From Cenarchaeum sp. SB0675_bin_21 (lineage in GTDB: Archaea > Thermoproteota > Nitrososphaeria > Nitrososphaerales > Nitrosopumilaceae), in contig VYCS01000021.1 of assembly GCA_009843815.1 (NCBI GenBank), positions 1 to 40,741 on the forward strand: a stretch of DNA of 40,741 nt, written 5' to 3'. The translations under genes and the position numbers were made by a program. Of this stretch, positions 17,669 through 24,969 are shown one piece after another; position 1 is the first letter of the stretch, and each line of letters opens with the position of its first letter. The notes under the pieces are model-generated. The model saw nothing but the letters and a program-made list of their open reading frames with translations. It did no database searches and had not been told where the DNA came from.

Positions 17669-17779
17669 TGTGGTCTTGGTATAGACCTTGACTGTTTTGT
17701 CACATTTTCATTAACTGCTAAAGAGCGTATCTTGTGACCCTATAGCAATAATGCCAGATTTCGTGCTATTATTTATGAT

Positions 17780-17935
17780 CTAATTGAATTTTGCCCAAAA
17801 ACCACATTCGCATGTAGAACCATCCAATCCATTAATATCGCATAATTTTGAGGAATTTGGTCCATAATCCAGCTTTGGACGAGGAACCAGATTCTGGGCA
17901 TTGTTGCAAATCCAACTGATGACATTATGCTTCAT
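17780..17935 (-). CDS. Small cysteine-containing ORF (51 aa), possibly a gene relic
   Basis: Unrecognised. It reads MKHNVISWICNNAQNLVPRP and later CDINGLDGSTCECGFWAKFN; the C-x8-C-x-C spacing could bind metal. The segment ISWICNNAQNL is echoed 170 bases away on the other strand as ISRICSNAQIL followed by a stop, so at least one copy is a fragment of a repeated gene. No convincing TATA box lies ahead of the ATG. Confidence 0.35.
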   Translation of the reverse strand: MKHNVISWICNNAQNLVPRPKLDYGPNSSKLCDINGLDGSTCECGFWAKFN

Positions 17936-18097
17936 GGCATAGCTTCAGAACAACGATTTTTCATTTCGTCTTAAGCATGTGCATGGTTGTTTTGAGTATG
18001 CCAATAACTTGTATTTGTGCTAAATAGCGTCTCAAAAACGAAAATAACACTTTGTTATATCTTATCAGTCGAATTTGCAGCAATGCCCAGATTCTGT
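17885..18097. repeat. Inverted pair of related ~32-base segments
   Basis: The minus strand from 17916 down to 17885 and the plus strand from 18066 to 18097 both read ATCAGT..., ATTTGCA.CAATGCCCAGA and TCTG, with about five substitutions in ~32 positions. Both translate to IS-x-IC-x-NAQ-x-L, which suggests an inverted duplication of coding sequence rather than a simple palindrome. The arms are ~150 bases apart. Confidence 0.55.
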
Positions 18098-18131
18098 AAC
18101 AGATATTAACTAGCAATCTTACATGTATGGT

Positions 18132-18257
18132 ATGGTCCATCGTTCCATGCCAGTCTGTTTTAGTATTGAGCAGTACAAAACAATAGAGGCATACGCTAAG
18201 AAGCATGGCATGCTTAATGCAAGCCAAGCTCTAGAAGAGTTACTAGAAAGGCGGTAG
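18132..18257 (+). CDS. Small ribbon-helix-helix-type ORF next to the TnpB element
   Basis: About 41 residues ending FSIEQYKTIEAYAKKHGMLN ASQALEELLERR, which fits the two helices of a CopG/Arc-type DNA-binding fold, with a preceding short strand (SMPVCFS). It could repress a promoter nearby. ATG codons at 18123, 18132 and 18147 are in frame; a TATA-like GATATTAAC centred near 18106 favours 18132. Its stop is 33 bases before the left inverted repeat of the TnpB element, so it lies just outside that element. A link to the element is inference. Confidence 0.5.
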   Translation: MVHRSMPVCFSIEQYKTIEAYAKKHGMLNASQALEELLERR

Positions 18258-18290
18258 GCGCCTCTCTGCTTATTTTATTATATGTTTAAT

Positions 18291-18316
18291 GGTTCCTCCC
18301 GCAAAATCGGGTGACG
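18291..18316 (+). repeat. Left terminal inverted repeat of the TnpB element
   Basis: The outer part is GGTTCCTCCCGCAAA and the inner part GGGTGACG. The reverse complement occurs at 19879-19904 with two mismatches, at the 16th and 18th base. Confidence 0.8.
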
Positions 18317-18363
18317 GTTGATGTGTGTTGGATAGTGTTAAATACGTTATTGAACCGTACTAT

Positions 18364-19878
18364 ATGATGGCTCTAGTCAAAAATAGCAGGGCAGTAACAC
18401 GTCCATACACAAAAAATTTGGGTATGCGGCATGTGTTTGAACATGTCAGGAAGGTGGCAGAGGTGGCGTACATTATAGCGAATAATACGGGAAAGGATAC
18501 CTATGGTGTTAACGCATTAATATATCATATAATGCGCGGCCCTGACCCCAAAGTATATTCGTCCATAACGCAGACCGCCATACGGGACGGGGTTGCCGCC
18601 CATAAAACGTACAATACAAAGACTGCACAGGGCATGAAGGTATCTGAACCTGTATTCTGTAATCCGGTTGTAAAGTTAAAAAACCAAAATTGGAGGCTGA
18701 ATCCGATAGCGGGCGGATATATGGCTATTGCAAATGTTGGCTCATCAAAACACCCACATATGATAGCAATTCCCGTCTCTTCAGATGTGGTACGTAAAAT
18801 AGGGCAAAATGAGTTGGGCGAGTTGTGGATCACGCCAACCACATATACCATTACATATTACAACAAAGTGCCCAAGGTTGAAAAGTCCCACCCACACGGC
18901 AAGTCAGAGATTATCGAACTACTTACGGATGTGGGCTGTGTGGGCGGTACACCAAGGGATGTAATTGGCATAGACATCAATGAAAAGAACATCACCGTAG
19001 GCGATAAAAACACGATGGTACGATTTGATCTATCATACACGATACAGGCCATTGAGGAGGCAAAGACTGAGGATACAAACAATACGTATACCCGTACACA
19101 TGATAATATCGCATATGCGGCACGTACCGGAAGGTGTGTTGTACACAAGAAAGAGGAGGAGCGCAGAGAAAAGCAACAAGTCACACATGGTGGTCACAAG
19201 TTACACAGCAAACTCAAACGCAGATACAATAAACTCAAGAGGGAGGGCAAACACAAGAGGGCCGCCGAGATAAAGAAGCAGATGAGCAGATGCATATTGA
19301 GCATACCACATAACCACACAAAATCAAGGAAGAATGCTAAAAAGCGCAGGATGGCCAAAGCCATGCGCCACCACGAACACGTGCTGAATGTAATAGCATT
19401 ATGTATAGCACAGTGGGCCGCACAATCCGGGTGCTTGGTGATGTTGGAGGATTTAACCAATATATCGTACAGTTGGCAGAAGAATGGGAAGTTTGGCCAT
19501 AATATGCGTCGCAGATTATATTCTGCCATGATGCGGAAAGCATCGAATTTAATTTATGAAAAGTCCCAATTTTTGGGAGTGGAGGCATTACATATGCGTC
19601 CACACAACACATCCAAGCTATGTGCTGTATGTAGAACCCCACTAACTGGAACTTATCATAAAAAAGACTACACCCACTGCCGTACAGTTGGCGTAGATCG
19701 TGACGTCAACGCAGTGGAGAACATACGGCGAACAAGCGCCGTATCCCGGTATGGTCGTAAGGTTTCGGCCAGTCTGGGCGAAGTCCGTCGTGGTGTGGAT
19801 GTAATCCTCGATCCCACACCGCTCATACAGGGTTGCTGGAGCAACTGGACTGACAGACTATCCCGCGTGGTGGTGTAA
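18364..19878 (+). CDS. tnpB: TnpB RNA-guided nuclease (IS200/IS605 type)
   Basis: Transposon-encoded nuclease related to the ancestors of Cas12. The RuvC triad is complete: Asp in VIGIDINEKNITVGD, Glu in LVMLEDLTNISYS, and Asp in the D-R-D-V-N-A motif near the end. Between them is the basic helical region (HSKLKRRYNKLKREGKHKRA). The zinc finger is partly broken: LCAVC is present, and the second pair reads HCRTV, so the fourth Cys is Val. GTG at 18325 is in frame, but TATA-like GTTAAATAC at 18337-18345 favours the ATG at 18364 (504 aa). That is longer than the ~400 aa usual, because of a larger N-terminal part. Nuclease activity looks possible. Confidence 0.85.
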   Translation: MMALVKNSRAVTRPYTKNLGMRHVFEHVRKVAEVAYIIANNTGKDTYGVNALIYHIMRGPDPKVYSSITQTAIRDGVAAHKTYNTKTAQGMKVSEPVFCNPVVKLKNQNWRLNPIAGGYMAIANVGSSKHPHMIAIPVSSDVVRKIGQNELGELWITPTTYTITYYNKVPKVEKSHPHGKSEIIELLTDVGCVGGTPRDVIGIDINEKNITVGDKNTMVRFDLSYTIQAIEEAKTEDTNNTYTRTHDNIAYAARTGRCVVHKKEEERREKQQVTHGGHKLHSKLKRRYNKLKREGKHKRAAEIKKQMSRCILSIPHNHTKSRKNAKKRRMAKAMRHHEHVLNVIALCIAQWAAQSGCLVMLEDLTNISYSWQKNGKFGHNMRRRLYSAMMRKASNLIYEKSQFLGVEALHMRPHNTSKLCAVCRTPLTGTYHKKDYTHCRTVGVDRDVNAVENIRRTSAVSRYGRKVSASLGEVRRGVDVILDPTPLIQGCWSNWTDRLSRVVV

Positions 19879-19904
19879 CGTCACCCAACTTTGCGGGAGG
19901 AACC
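19800..19904 (+). ncRNA. Candidate guide-RNA scaffold (omega/re-RNA) at the right end of the element
   Basis: TnpB proteins use an RNA made from the 3' end of their own gene and the right end of the element. Here this region contains a perfect hairpin (GTTGC, loop TGGA, GCAAC, 19832-19845) followed by ACTGGACTGACAGACTATC, which is preserved in the solitary right end at 13629. The guide would be the sequence after 19904. Boundaries are a guess; only the position and the conservation between the two copies support it. Confidence 0.45.
19879..19904 (-). repeat. Right terminal inverted repeat of the TnpB element
   Basis: It starts immediately after the tnpB stop codon and ends in TTTGCGGGAGGAACC, the reverse complement of the first 15 bases of the left repeat. 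The last 16 bases also end the partial copy at 13680. Confidence 0.8.
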
Positions 19905-19981
19905 TGCGACATAGCGACTCCTTACCAAAGTATGATTCTATGGCAAAGGGCTTAAAGATATGTTTACTTCATAATTGTATA

Positions 19982-20392
19982 ATGGGATTGCTTAGTAGAA
20001 AGCCCTCGTATTGTAAGATGTGTGGTGCCAAACTAAAACACAAGAACAAACCAAAACGTGAGTGGGGTGTGAAGGGACCTTTATGCGGAGACTGTTACGT
20101 AACAAAGACCACAGAGTTCTATGAGGCAAAGATAATTCAACCATGTGTAGTTTGCGGTGTACGTCGTCGTGTCGCGGACATGTGGGAGCCGCGCTGGCAA
20201 TGGGACATGGATGGACTACTATGTAAGGACTGCTTTGAAAAGAAAGAGACCGGCCATAAAAATGAGAAATCAACGTGTTCACATTGTGGTACCAAGCTGG
20301 GGTTTATACGATACAACCCAAAGCCGAAATGGAATATGAACGGGCAGCTATGCAGAGAGTGCTGGGACAATACAAAGGCAGAACTTGGATGA
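19982..20392 (+). CDS. Multi-zinc-ribbon protein
   Basis: Function unknown. Three successive zinc-ribbon-like units, each with a CxxC pair followed ~22-30 residues later by a second CxxC pair: YCKMCGAKL ... LCGDCY, PCVVCGVRR ... LCKDCF, and TCSHCGTKL ... LCRECW. Between the pairs is a repeated W-(x)n-G-x-L-C pattern (EWGVKGPLC, QWDMDGLLC, KWNMNGQLC). There are no membrane segments. It may bind nucleic acid or protein. ATG at 19940 is in frame, but the TATA-like CTTAAAGATA (19950-19959) and the M-G-L-x leader seen in other small genes here favour 19982 (136 aa). Confidence 0.7.
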   Translation: MGLLSRKPSYCKMCGAKLKHKNKPKREWGVKGPLCGDCYVTKTTEFYEAKIIQPCVVCGVRRRVADMWEPRWQWDMDGLLCKDCFEKKETGHKNEKSTCSHCGTKLGFIRYNPKPKWNMNGQLCRECWDNTKAELG

Positions 20393-20412
20393 TTTCAGAG
20401 TAATAGTCTGAT

Positions 20413-20517
20413 ATGTGCAGCAAGTCTACTCCTAAAAAATCAGGTAGCATACGACCTGTCAAGACAAATTCGTACGGGAAGCAGTATTTTTGTGATGATG
20501 TGACACGGGAATTGTAA
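20413..20517 (+). CDS. Possible very small protein (34 aa)
   Basis: Unrecognised. It reads MCSKSTPKKSGSIRPVKTNS and then GKQYFCDDVTREL, with two cysteines and a basic N-terminus. Codon choice is not unlike its neighbours, but no clear TATA box precedes the ATG, so it may be chance. Confidence 0.25.
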   Translation: MCSKSTPKKSGSIRPVKTNSYGKQYFCDDVTREL

Positions 20518-20581
20518 CAGACTGCATGCAAGCTGGCATAGCTATGACCTATGCTCTATCTGATGCGCAGGTAGGTGAACT

Positions 20582-20764
20582 TTAAACGGCGCGAATAGTT
20601 TTGACTATTCCTGGTCGACGCTTGACAAAGACGCGAAATCCGCATATACACTTTATCTCTGGTAATCGCGAGAGCTCGTCATTGGATGTGACGGTGGCGC
20701 ATTTTAGGCACGAATAGAGCACCTCAAATTTTTCATTTTCATTCTCTGACATTATATCACTCAT
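20582..20764 (-). CDS. rpoP: RNA polymerase subunit P (Rpo12)
   Basis: Small zinc-binding subunit of archaeal RNA polymerase (the Rpb12 equivalent), which helps hold the assembly platform together. The pattern is YSCLKC, a helix with SRLPEIKC, and CGFRVFVKRRPGIVKTIRAV; the second zinc pair reads CIC. The end block (K-x-R-P-x-x-V-K-x-x-x-A) is diagnostic. 60 aa; the N-terminal MSDIMSENENEK leader is a little longer than usual. Its ATG overlaps the rps10 stop by 4 bases. Confidence 0.88.
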   Translation of the reverse strand: MSDIMSENENEKFEVLYSCLKCATVTSNDELSRLPEIKCICGFRVFVKRRPGIVKTIRAV

Positions 20765-21069
20765 GTCAGCAACAGCTCGATATAAACGTCATCGGGTATG
20801 CGCAGACGCATTAACTGGCGAATCACCTTGTCATCGGCACTAATGTCAATCACCCGGCGATGCAGACGCATCTCCCATTTTTCATAAGTTTCAGTCCCGT
20901 TCCCACAGGGCGATTTACGCGTAGCGACATGAAGTCTTTTTATGGGCAGAGGCGTGGGTCCTTTCATACGAACACCGGTATTTTTACCGATTCCCATAAT
21001 TTCACCACATACACCGTCGAGTTTTGGTAGACTGATACTGGTCAGTTTAACTCGGGCGGTCTGGGCCAT
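20761..21069 (-). CDS. rps10: Ribosomal protein uS10
   Basis: Small-subunit ribosomal protein. The archaeal pattern is clear: ARVKLTSISLPKLDGVCGEI, then MKGPTPLPIKRLHVATRKSPCGNGTETYEKWEMRLHRRVIDI, and the end VIRQLMRLRIPDDVYIELLL. 102 aa is normal. It follows tuf by 10 bases, the gene order found in most Archaea, and leads into rpoP. Confidence 0.96.
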   Translation of the reverse strand: MAQTARVKLTSISLPKLDGVCGEIMGIGKNTGVRMKGPTPLPIKRLHVATRKSPCGNGTETYEKWEMRLHRRVIDISADDKVIRQLMRLRIPDDVYIELLLT

Positions 21070-21079
21070 CCAGATCTAC

Positions 21080-22378
21080 CTACGGGTTATACTCTTCGGA
21101 GATTTCCTTTACTACTCCGGCAGCGATAGTAGCGCCCATATCGCGCAGTGCAAATCTGCCCAATTCAGGAAATTCTTGGAATGTTTCAATTGGGGTTGGT
21201 CTCACTGGGCGAATCTTTACCATTGCCGAATCTCCAACCTTTAGGAATTTTGGATTCTCCTCTTCAACAGCGCCAGTTGCAGGATTCATCTTTTGCAAGA
21301 ATTCAGTAATAGTGGCGGCTACCTGTGCCGTATGACAGTGCATCACCGGGGTGTATCCTGGTGCTAGTGCTGTAGGGTGGTGTATGACTATAATTTGTGC
21401 CTTAAACTCCTTGGCAACCTGTGGCGGTTTGTCTGGAGTACCCAGAACATCGCCCCTTTTGATATCTTTCTTGTCTATTCCCCGAAGGTTAAAGCCTATG
21501 TTATCGCCGGCCTGAGCTGACGGCATTGCAGTGTGGTGAGTCTCTATTGACTTTATCTCGCCTACAGAGCCTGATGGCATCACTATGATCTTGTCACCTG
21601 GTGCCATCTTGCCTGTCTCGACTCGACCGACAGGAACGGTTCCGACTCCTGTGATTGTATATACGTCTTGTATTGGTACTCGTAATGGCTTGCCTATGGG
21701 CTTTTCATCGGCTTTAAAGTCGTCAAATGCCTCGAGCAACGTCTTTCCTTTATACCACGACATGTTATCAGATCTCTTAACTAGGTTATCACCCTTCCAA
21801 CCTGAGACTGGAATAAATGGCACAGCATCTACCTTGTATCCGACGGATCTTATCAGTGCAGTACCTTTTTTGACTGCCGCATTGTAGCCTTCCTCCTTGT
21901 AGTCTACAGCATCCATCTTGTTTATGGCAACAACAAGTTGTTTTACGCCCAATGTCCGTAGCAGAAAGGCGTGTTCACGAGCCTGTCCACCAGGAGCTAC
22001 TGCGGTATCAGTCTCTCCCTCCTTTGCAGACAAGACAAGCACTGCACAATCTGCTTCCGAAGCACCAGTAATCATATTTTTAATAAAGTCCCTATGGCCG
22101 GGAGCATCAATCAAAGTGAAGAAGAACTTTTTTGTCTCGAATTTTTGAAATGCCAAGTCAATTGTAATGCCCCTCTCACGTTCGTCCTTAATGTTATCCA
22201 TAACCCAAGCATACTTGAAAGTATCACCCTTGCCGGTCTTTTCTGATTCGGCTGCGTGTGATGCAATTGTTCGTTCATCAACCACGCCCAAATCCATCAG
22301 AAAATGGCCCATTGTAGTGGATTTACCATTGTCTATGTGACCTGTTATTATCAGGTTTAGATGGTCTTTTTCTGCCAT
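21080..22378 (-). CDS. tuf: Translation elongation factor 1-alpha
   Basis: GTPase that brings aminoacyl-tRNA to the ribosome. G1 is GHIDNGKST (most EF-Tu/1A have GHVDHGKST; Asn here may be a lineage trait), G3 DAPGHRDFIKNM, G4 NKMD. The switch region is YAWVMDNIKDERERGITIDLA. Domain 2 holds GVGTVPVGRVETGKM and domain 3 HCHTAQVAATITEF and the end GRFALRDMGATIAAGVVKEI. 432 aa, complete. A TATA-like TATATATAC (22398-22406) lies ~24 bases before the ATG. First gene of tuf-rps10-rpoP. Confidence 0.98.
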   Translation of the reverse strand: MAEKDHLNLIITGHIDNGKSTTMGHFLMDLGVVDERTIASHAAESEKTGKGDTFKYAWVMDNIKDERERGITIDLAFQKFETKKFFFTLIDAPGHRDFIKNMITGASEADCAVLVLSAKEGETDTAVAPGGQAREHAFLLRTLGVKQLVVAINKMDAVDYKEEGYNAAVKKGTALIRSVGYKVDAVPFIPVSGWKGDNLVKRSDNMSWYKGKTLLEAFDDFKADEKPIGKPLRVPIQDVYTITGVGTVPVGRVETGKMAPGDKIIVMPSGSVGEIKSIETHHTAMPSAQAGDNIGFNLRGIDKKDIKRGDVLGTPDKPPQVAKEFKAQIIVIHHPTALAPGYTPVMHCHTAQVAATITEFLQKMNPATGAVEEENPKFLKVGDSAMVKIRPVRPTPIETFQEFPELGRFALRDMGATIAAGVVKEISEEYNP

Positions 22379-22629
22379 ACAAATCTAGAATTCTGTCTGT
22401 ATATATACCAATCCATCTTGATTTTTTTGTAATTAATGGCTCCTCTCTTAAAGATGTGTGATGAATGAGAGACAGTATTCTGTATAGTCTTGCATTACTA
22501 ACAATCATACGTGTATAAATAGCGAATATGACCTTGATTATTACATATTCTTGCAGAAATAAACTAAAATAATAACGGCGTAGTACAGATACATTTAACA
22601 ATAAATCATAGTAAATTGTTTTGTTTAGT

Positions 22630-23763
22630 ATGGATGTAACAATCTCCGCCATAAAAGCAGATGTGGGTGGTATTGGGGGGCACACAAGACCCAGTGACGG
22701 ACTACTTGATGCTGTACGGCGAGTAGTAAGAGGTTCTGAAGATCTCTTGCTGGATCACTACATTGGATACTGTGGTGATGATGTTCACATAATAATGAGC
22801 CATACTCATGGTGTGGATAACACAAAGATACATGCATTGGCATGGGAGGCATTTATGGCAGGTACACAGGTAGCAAAAGATGAAGGGCTGTATGGAGCAG
22901 GACAAGATCTACTGAGTGACTCGTTTTCAGGTAATGTAAAAGGAATGGGACCAGGTGTGGCAGAGATGCAGTTTGAAGAGAGACCAAATGAGGCATTTGT
23001 TGTCTTTGCTGCTGATAAGACAGAGCCTGGCGCTTTCAACTATCCCATGTATCGACTCTTTGTTGATTCACTGAGTAATACAGGGCTGATAGTCAACAAA
23101 TCACTGGCACAAGGGGTTAGATTTAGAATTATGGATGTAGAAGAGGGCACCGTGGCAGATTTGGAGTTGTGGCAGGATAAACCAACACTAGAGGCAGCCT
23201 TGATGTATCCGGGTCGTTACGTTATAGATTCTATTGAGACTAAGGATGGTGAACCCATAATGGCGGCATCAACTGACCGATTACACAATATAGCAGGAAC
23301 ATATGTGGGCAAAGATGATCCCATCTGTGTTGTAAGGACACAGAAAAAATTCCCTGCTACCGAAGAGGCTGGTAGCGTATTTAGCAATCCACATCTGGTG
23401 GCAGGCAACACCCGCGGAAGTCATAATATGCCCCTAATGCCGGTGACTCTCAACTCTGCGGCCACCATTAACTTTTGCATACCCATAGTTGAATCGGCTG
23501 TGTTTAGTATGAAGATGGGTAAATTTACAGGACCATTTGATGGGTTCTCGACGGCAGACTGGGATGCAGTGCGCAATATTGCTGTACAGAGGGCTCAGTC
23601 TATACGGAGTCAGGGCTTTATTCATCCGGCTACACTGGTACCCTCAGAGTTGGAGTATGCTGAAGGGTACCGAGCTAGAATATCTGATTTGGAGCAAAAG
23701 ATGAAATCATTAGAAAAAGTAAAAAGCATACAACGCAAAGAAGCATATGAGGATCCGGACTAG
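22630..23763 (+). CDS. fbp: Fructose-1,6-bisphosphate aldolase/phosphatase
   Basis: Bifunctional archaeal gluconeogenic enzyme that joins triose phosphates and then removes the C1 phosphate. The conserved start VTISAIKADVGGIGGHTRPS carries metal-binding residues; GYCGDDVHIIMSHTHGVDN, GAGQDLLSDSFSGNVKGMGP and DKTEPGAFNYPMYRLFVD are the metal and substrate blocks; DGFSTADWDAVRNIAVQRAQ and the tail with REGYRAR-like EGYRARISD complete it. A TTG at 22621 is in frame, but the family begins exactly at this Met, and ATTTAACAATAAAT lies ~29 bases ahead. 377 aa. Marks autotrophic sugar synthesis. The next gene begins right after the stop. Confidence 0.97.
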   Translation: MDVTISAIKADVGGIGGHTRPSDGLLDAVRRVVRGSEDLLLDHYIGYCGDDVHIIMSHTHGVDNTKIHALAWEAFMAGTQVAKDEGLYGAGQDLLSDSFSGNVKGMGPGVAEMQFEERPNEAFVVFAADKTEPGAFNYPMYRLFVDSLSNTGLIVNKSLAQGVRFRIMDVEEGTVADLELWQDKPTLEAALMYPGRYVIDSIETKDGEPIMAASTDRLHNIAGTYVGKDDPICVVRTQKKFPATEEAGSVFSNPHLVAGNTRGSHNMPLMPVTLNSAATINFCIPIVESAVFSMKMGKFTGPFDGFSTADWDAVRNIAVQRAQSIRSQGFIHPATLVPSELEYAEGYRARISDLEQKMKSLEKVKSIQRKEAYEDPD

Positions 23764-24240
23764 ATGCACCCCATACAGCGTACCATGAAGACGATGTACA
23801 GTAATATCTCTCCCTTGCTTAACTGGAAGGGATATATGCTGATGGTTGTAGCATCAATAACATTTGTAAATATTGTACTTGTGATATTTGGAAATACAAT
23901 ACCCAATGTGTTTTTGGTGATATTTGGAAATACAATACCTGGCGTATTTCAGACTGTATTCAAAGTAGCTGCTGGCGGTGTGATATTGGGAGCGGTAGTT
24001 GTATTTGCCATGGCATGGTTGCTGAGGGCCAAACCACAAAACCGACCTCGGGCGTATCGTGTAATGATATTTGATGTCTTTGGAAGAGAGTCTGTAGTTG
24101 AGGGTTTGCGGCTTGACTTTCGAAACCATGATGTTGCATGGAGCCACATGAAGGATTACAAGAAGAGATACCCGTTGCACAACTTTGCCTTGGTGGGGGA
24201 CGTAAAAGGAAACAAGCCTACCATATATCGATATATCTGA
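23764..24240 (+). CDS. Membrane protein of unknown function
   Basis: Unrecognised. Two hydrophobic regions (about residues 24-60 and 66-88) are followed by a soluble part (YRVMIFDVFGRESVVEGLRL ... WSHMKDYKKRYPLHNFALVG). In the first region a 12-residue unit, VIFGNTIPNVFL / VIFGNTIPGVFQ, is repeated, encoded by a 36-base tandem duplication. The ATG directly abuts the fbp stop, so it is probably co-transcribed with fbp; ATGs further in (23788, 23797) could also be used. 158 aa. Confidence 0.65.
   Translation: MHPIQRTMKTMYSNISPLLNWKGYMLMVVASITFVNIVLVIFGNTIPNVFLVIFGNTIPGVFQTVFKVAAGGVILGAVVVFAMAWLLRAKPQNRPRAYRVMIFDVFGRESVVEGLRLDFRNHDVAWSHMKDYKKRYPLHNFALVGDVKGNKPTIYRYI
23881..23952 (+). repeat. 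36-base tandem repeat inside the membrane-protein gene
   Basis: The block GTGATATTTGGAAATACAAT recurs exactly 36 bases later (23881 and 23917), followed both times by ACC. The spacing keeps the frame and duplicates 12 residues of a membrane segment. Confidence 0.85.
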
Positions 24241-24515
24241 TAAGAAGACGGCAAGAGATAGCAACCTAGAAAAAGTTGGACATTTTGCGATCTAGACTGG
24301 ATATGTGGTATTTATAGTCGTGTGAAGATGTTGACTGCCCTTTACAGAATGAAGAGATGTTTACCAAGCTACAAGATTTACAACTTTGAGTCCCTATCTC
24401 CTTTGACAACCGCCCTTTGCTTATACTCGGCACATTTAGCTTCAAACATGTATTGCGAACTTTTAAGGTTTGATTTTGAAACCAAAACATCCGAATATAT
24501 GATTCAACAACTAAT
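24241..24515. other. Gap between membrane protein and cupin genes
   Basis: 275 bases. A minus-strand frame ending at 24378 reads SKSNLKSSQYMFEAKCAEYK and then QRAVVKGDRDSKL, which looks protein-like but is very short and has only a TTG (24485) or internal ATG (24449) as start. I see no other gene, RNA or repeat. Confidence 0.3.
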
Positions 24516-24968
24516 TTAGATTCTCCCAGTTATGGTATTTTTGTTGGTGTTGTACCATGTGGTGATGTATTCTCCTACGCCACAGGGTCGATTGTTTATT
24601 GCCAAATGAGAGAATGTCTTACCTGGGTTGATCGAACCGTGAGTATGCAATGTATTATGGGGTATATGTACAACATCACCAATATCCAGTGGTATCTCAT
24701 CGGTCTTTGTAATTTTAAATGATCCATCAACACCCTCCTCGGTATCTGCTTGGTATATCTCAAGACTGCCCCTGCCCTCTGTTACTATGAGTGTCTGCGA
24801 TCCATCATGCTTGTGAACCTTTGTTCTTGAACCTCCTTCAAAGTGGACATGATACATATCTGCTGCTGTACTGTTTAATGAAACATCCTTCATCCATACA
24901 TGACCCGTAAACCAAGCAGGATTTACCTCCCGCCGTCCATCTGAGCCATGAATGTTGGCCTTTTCCAT
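24516..24968 (-). CDS. Cupin-domain protein
   Basis: Small beta-barrel protein, probably metal-binding. The two cupin motifs are visible: VHFEGGSRTKVHKHDGSQTL, with the H-x-H pair, then DIGDVVHIPHNTLHTHGS, which supplies the late His. The substrate is not predictable; many stand-alone cupins are isomerases, dioxygenases or ligand binders. 150 aa. One base separates its start from the stop of the SHOCT-domain gene upstream, so the two are likely one transcript. Confidence 0.85.
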   Translation of the reverse strand: MEKANIHGSDGRREVNPAWFTGHVWMKDVSLNSTAADMYHVHFEGGSRTKVHKHDGSQTLIVTEGRGSLEIYQADTEEGVDGSFKITKTDEIPLDIGDVVHIPHNTLHTHGSINPGKTFSHLAINNRPCGVGEYITTWYNTNKNTITGRI

Positions 24969-24969
24969 T

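Larger units (their letters stand above)
17669..18290. other. Intergenic region beside the TnpB element
   Basis: About 620 bases between the TIGR00725 gene and the left end of the TnpB element. It holds a possible minus-strand small ORF (17780-17935), an inverted pair of related ~32-base segments (17885-17916 and 18066-18097) and the ribbon-helix-helix ORF (18132-18257). No tRNA is seen. Such mixtures of gene pieces are common beside mobile elements. Confidence 0.5.
18291..19904 (+). mobile_element. TnpB-only insertion element with terminal inverted repeats
   Basis: A 1.6-kb unit bounded by 26-base inverted repeats that agree at 24 of 26 positions; the outer 15 bases (GGTTCCTCCCGCAAA) are perfect. 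The right repeat begins at the base after the tnpB stop codon. There is no tnpA, so it is of the IS1341-like class that needs a helper transposase. Long terminal inverted repeats are unusual for IS200/IS605 elements, which normally have subterminal hairpins. No target duplication is visible: the left flank is TTTAAT, the right flank TGCGAC. TTTAAT could be the TAM. A partial copy of the right end lies at 13629-13680. Confidence 0.75.

Noticed and set aside
18291-19904. CRISPR array or Cas12 locus near the TnpB gene
   Set aside because: There are no regularly spaced repeats, and the protein has the size and motifs of TnpB without cas genes around it.
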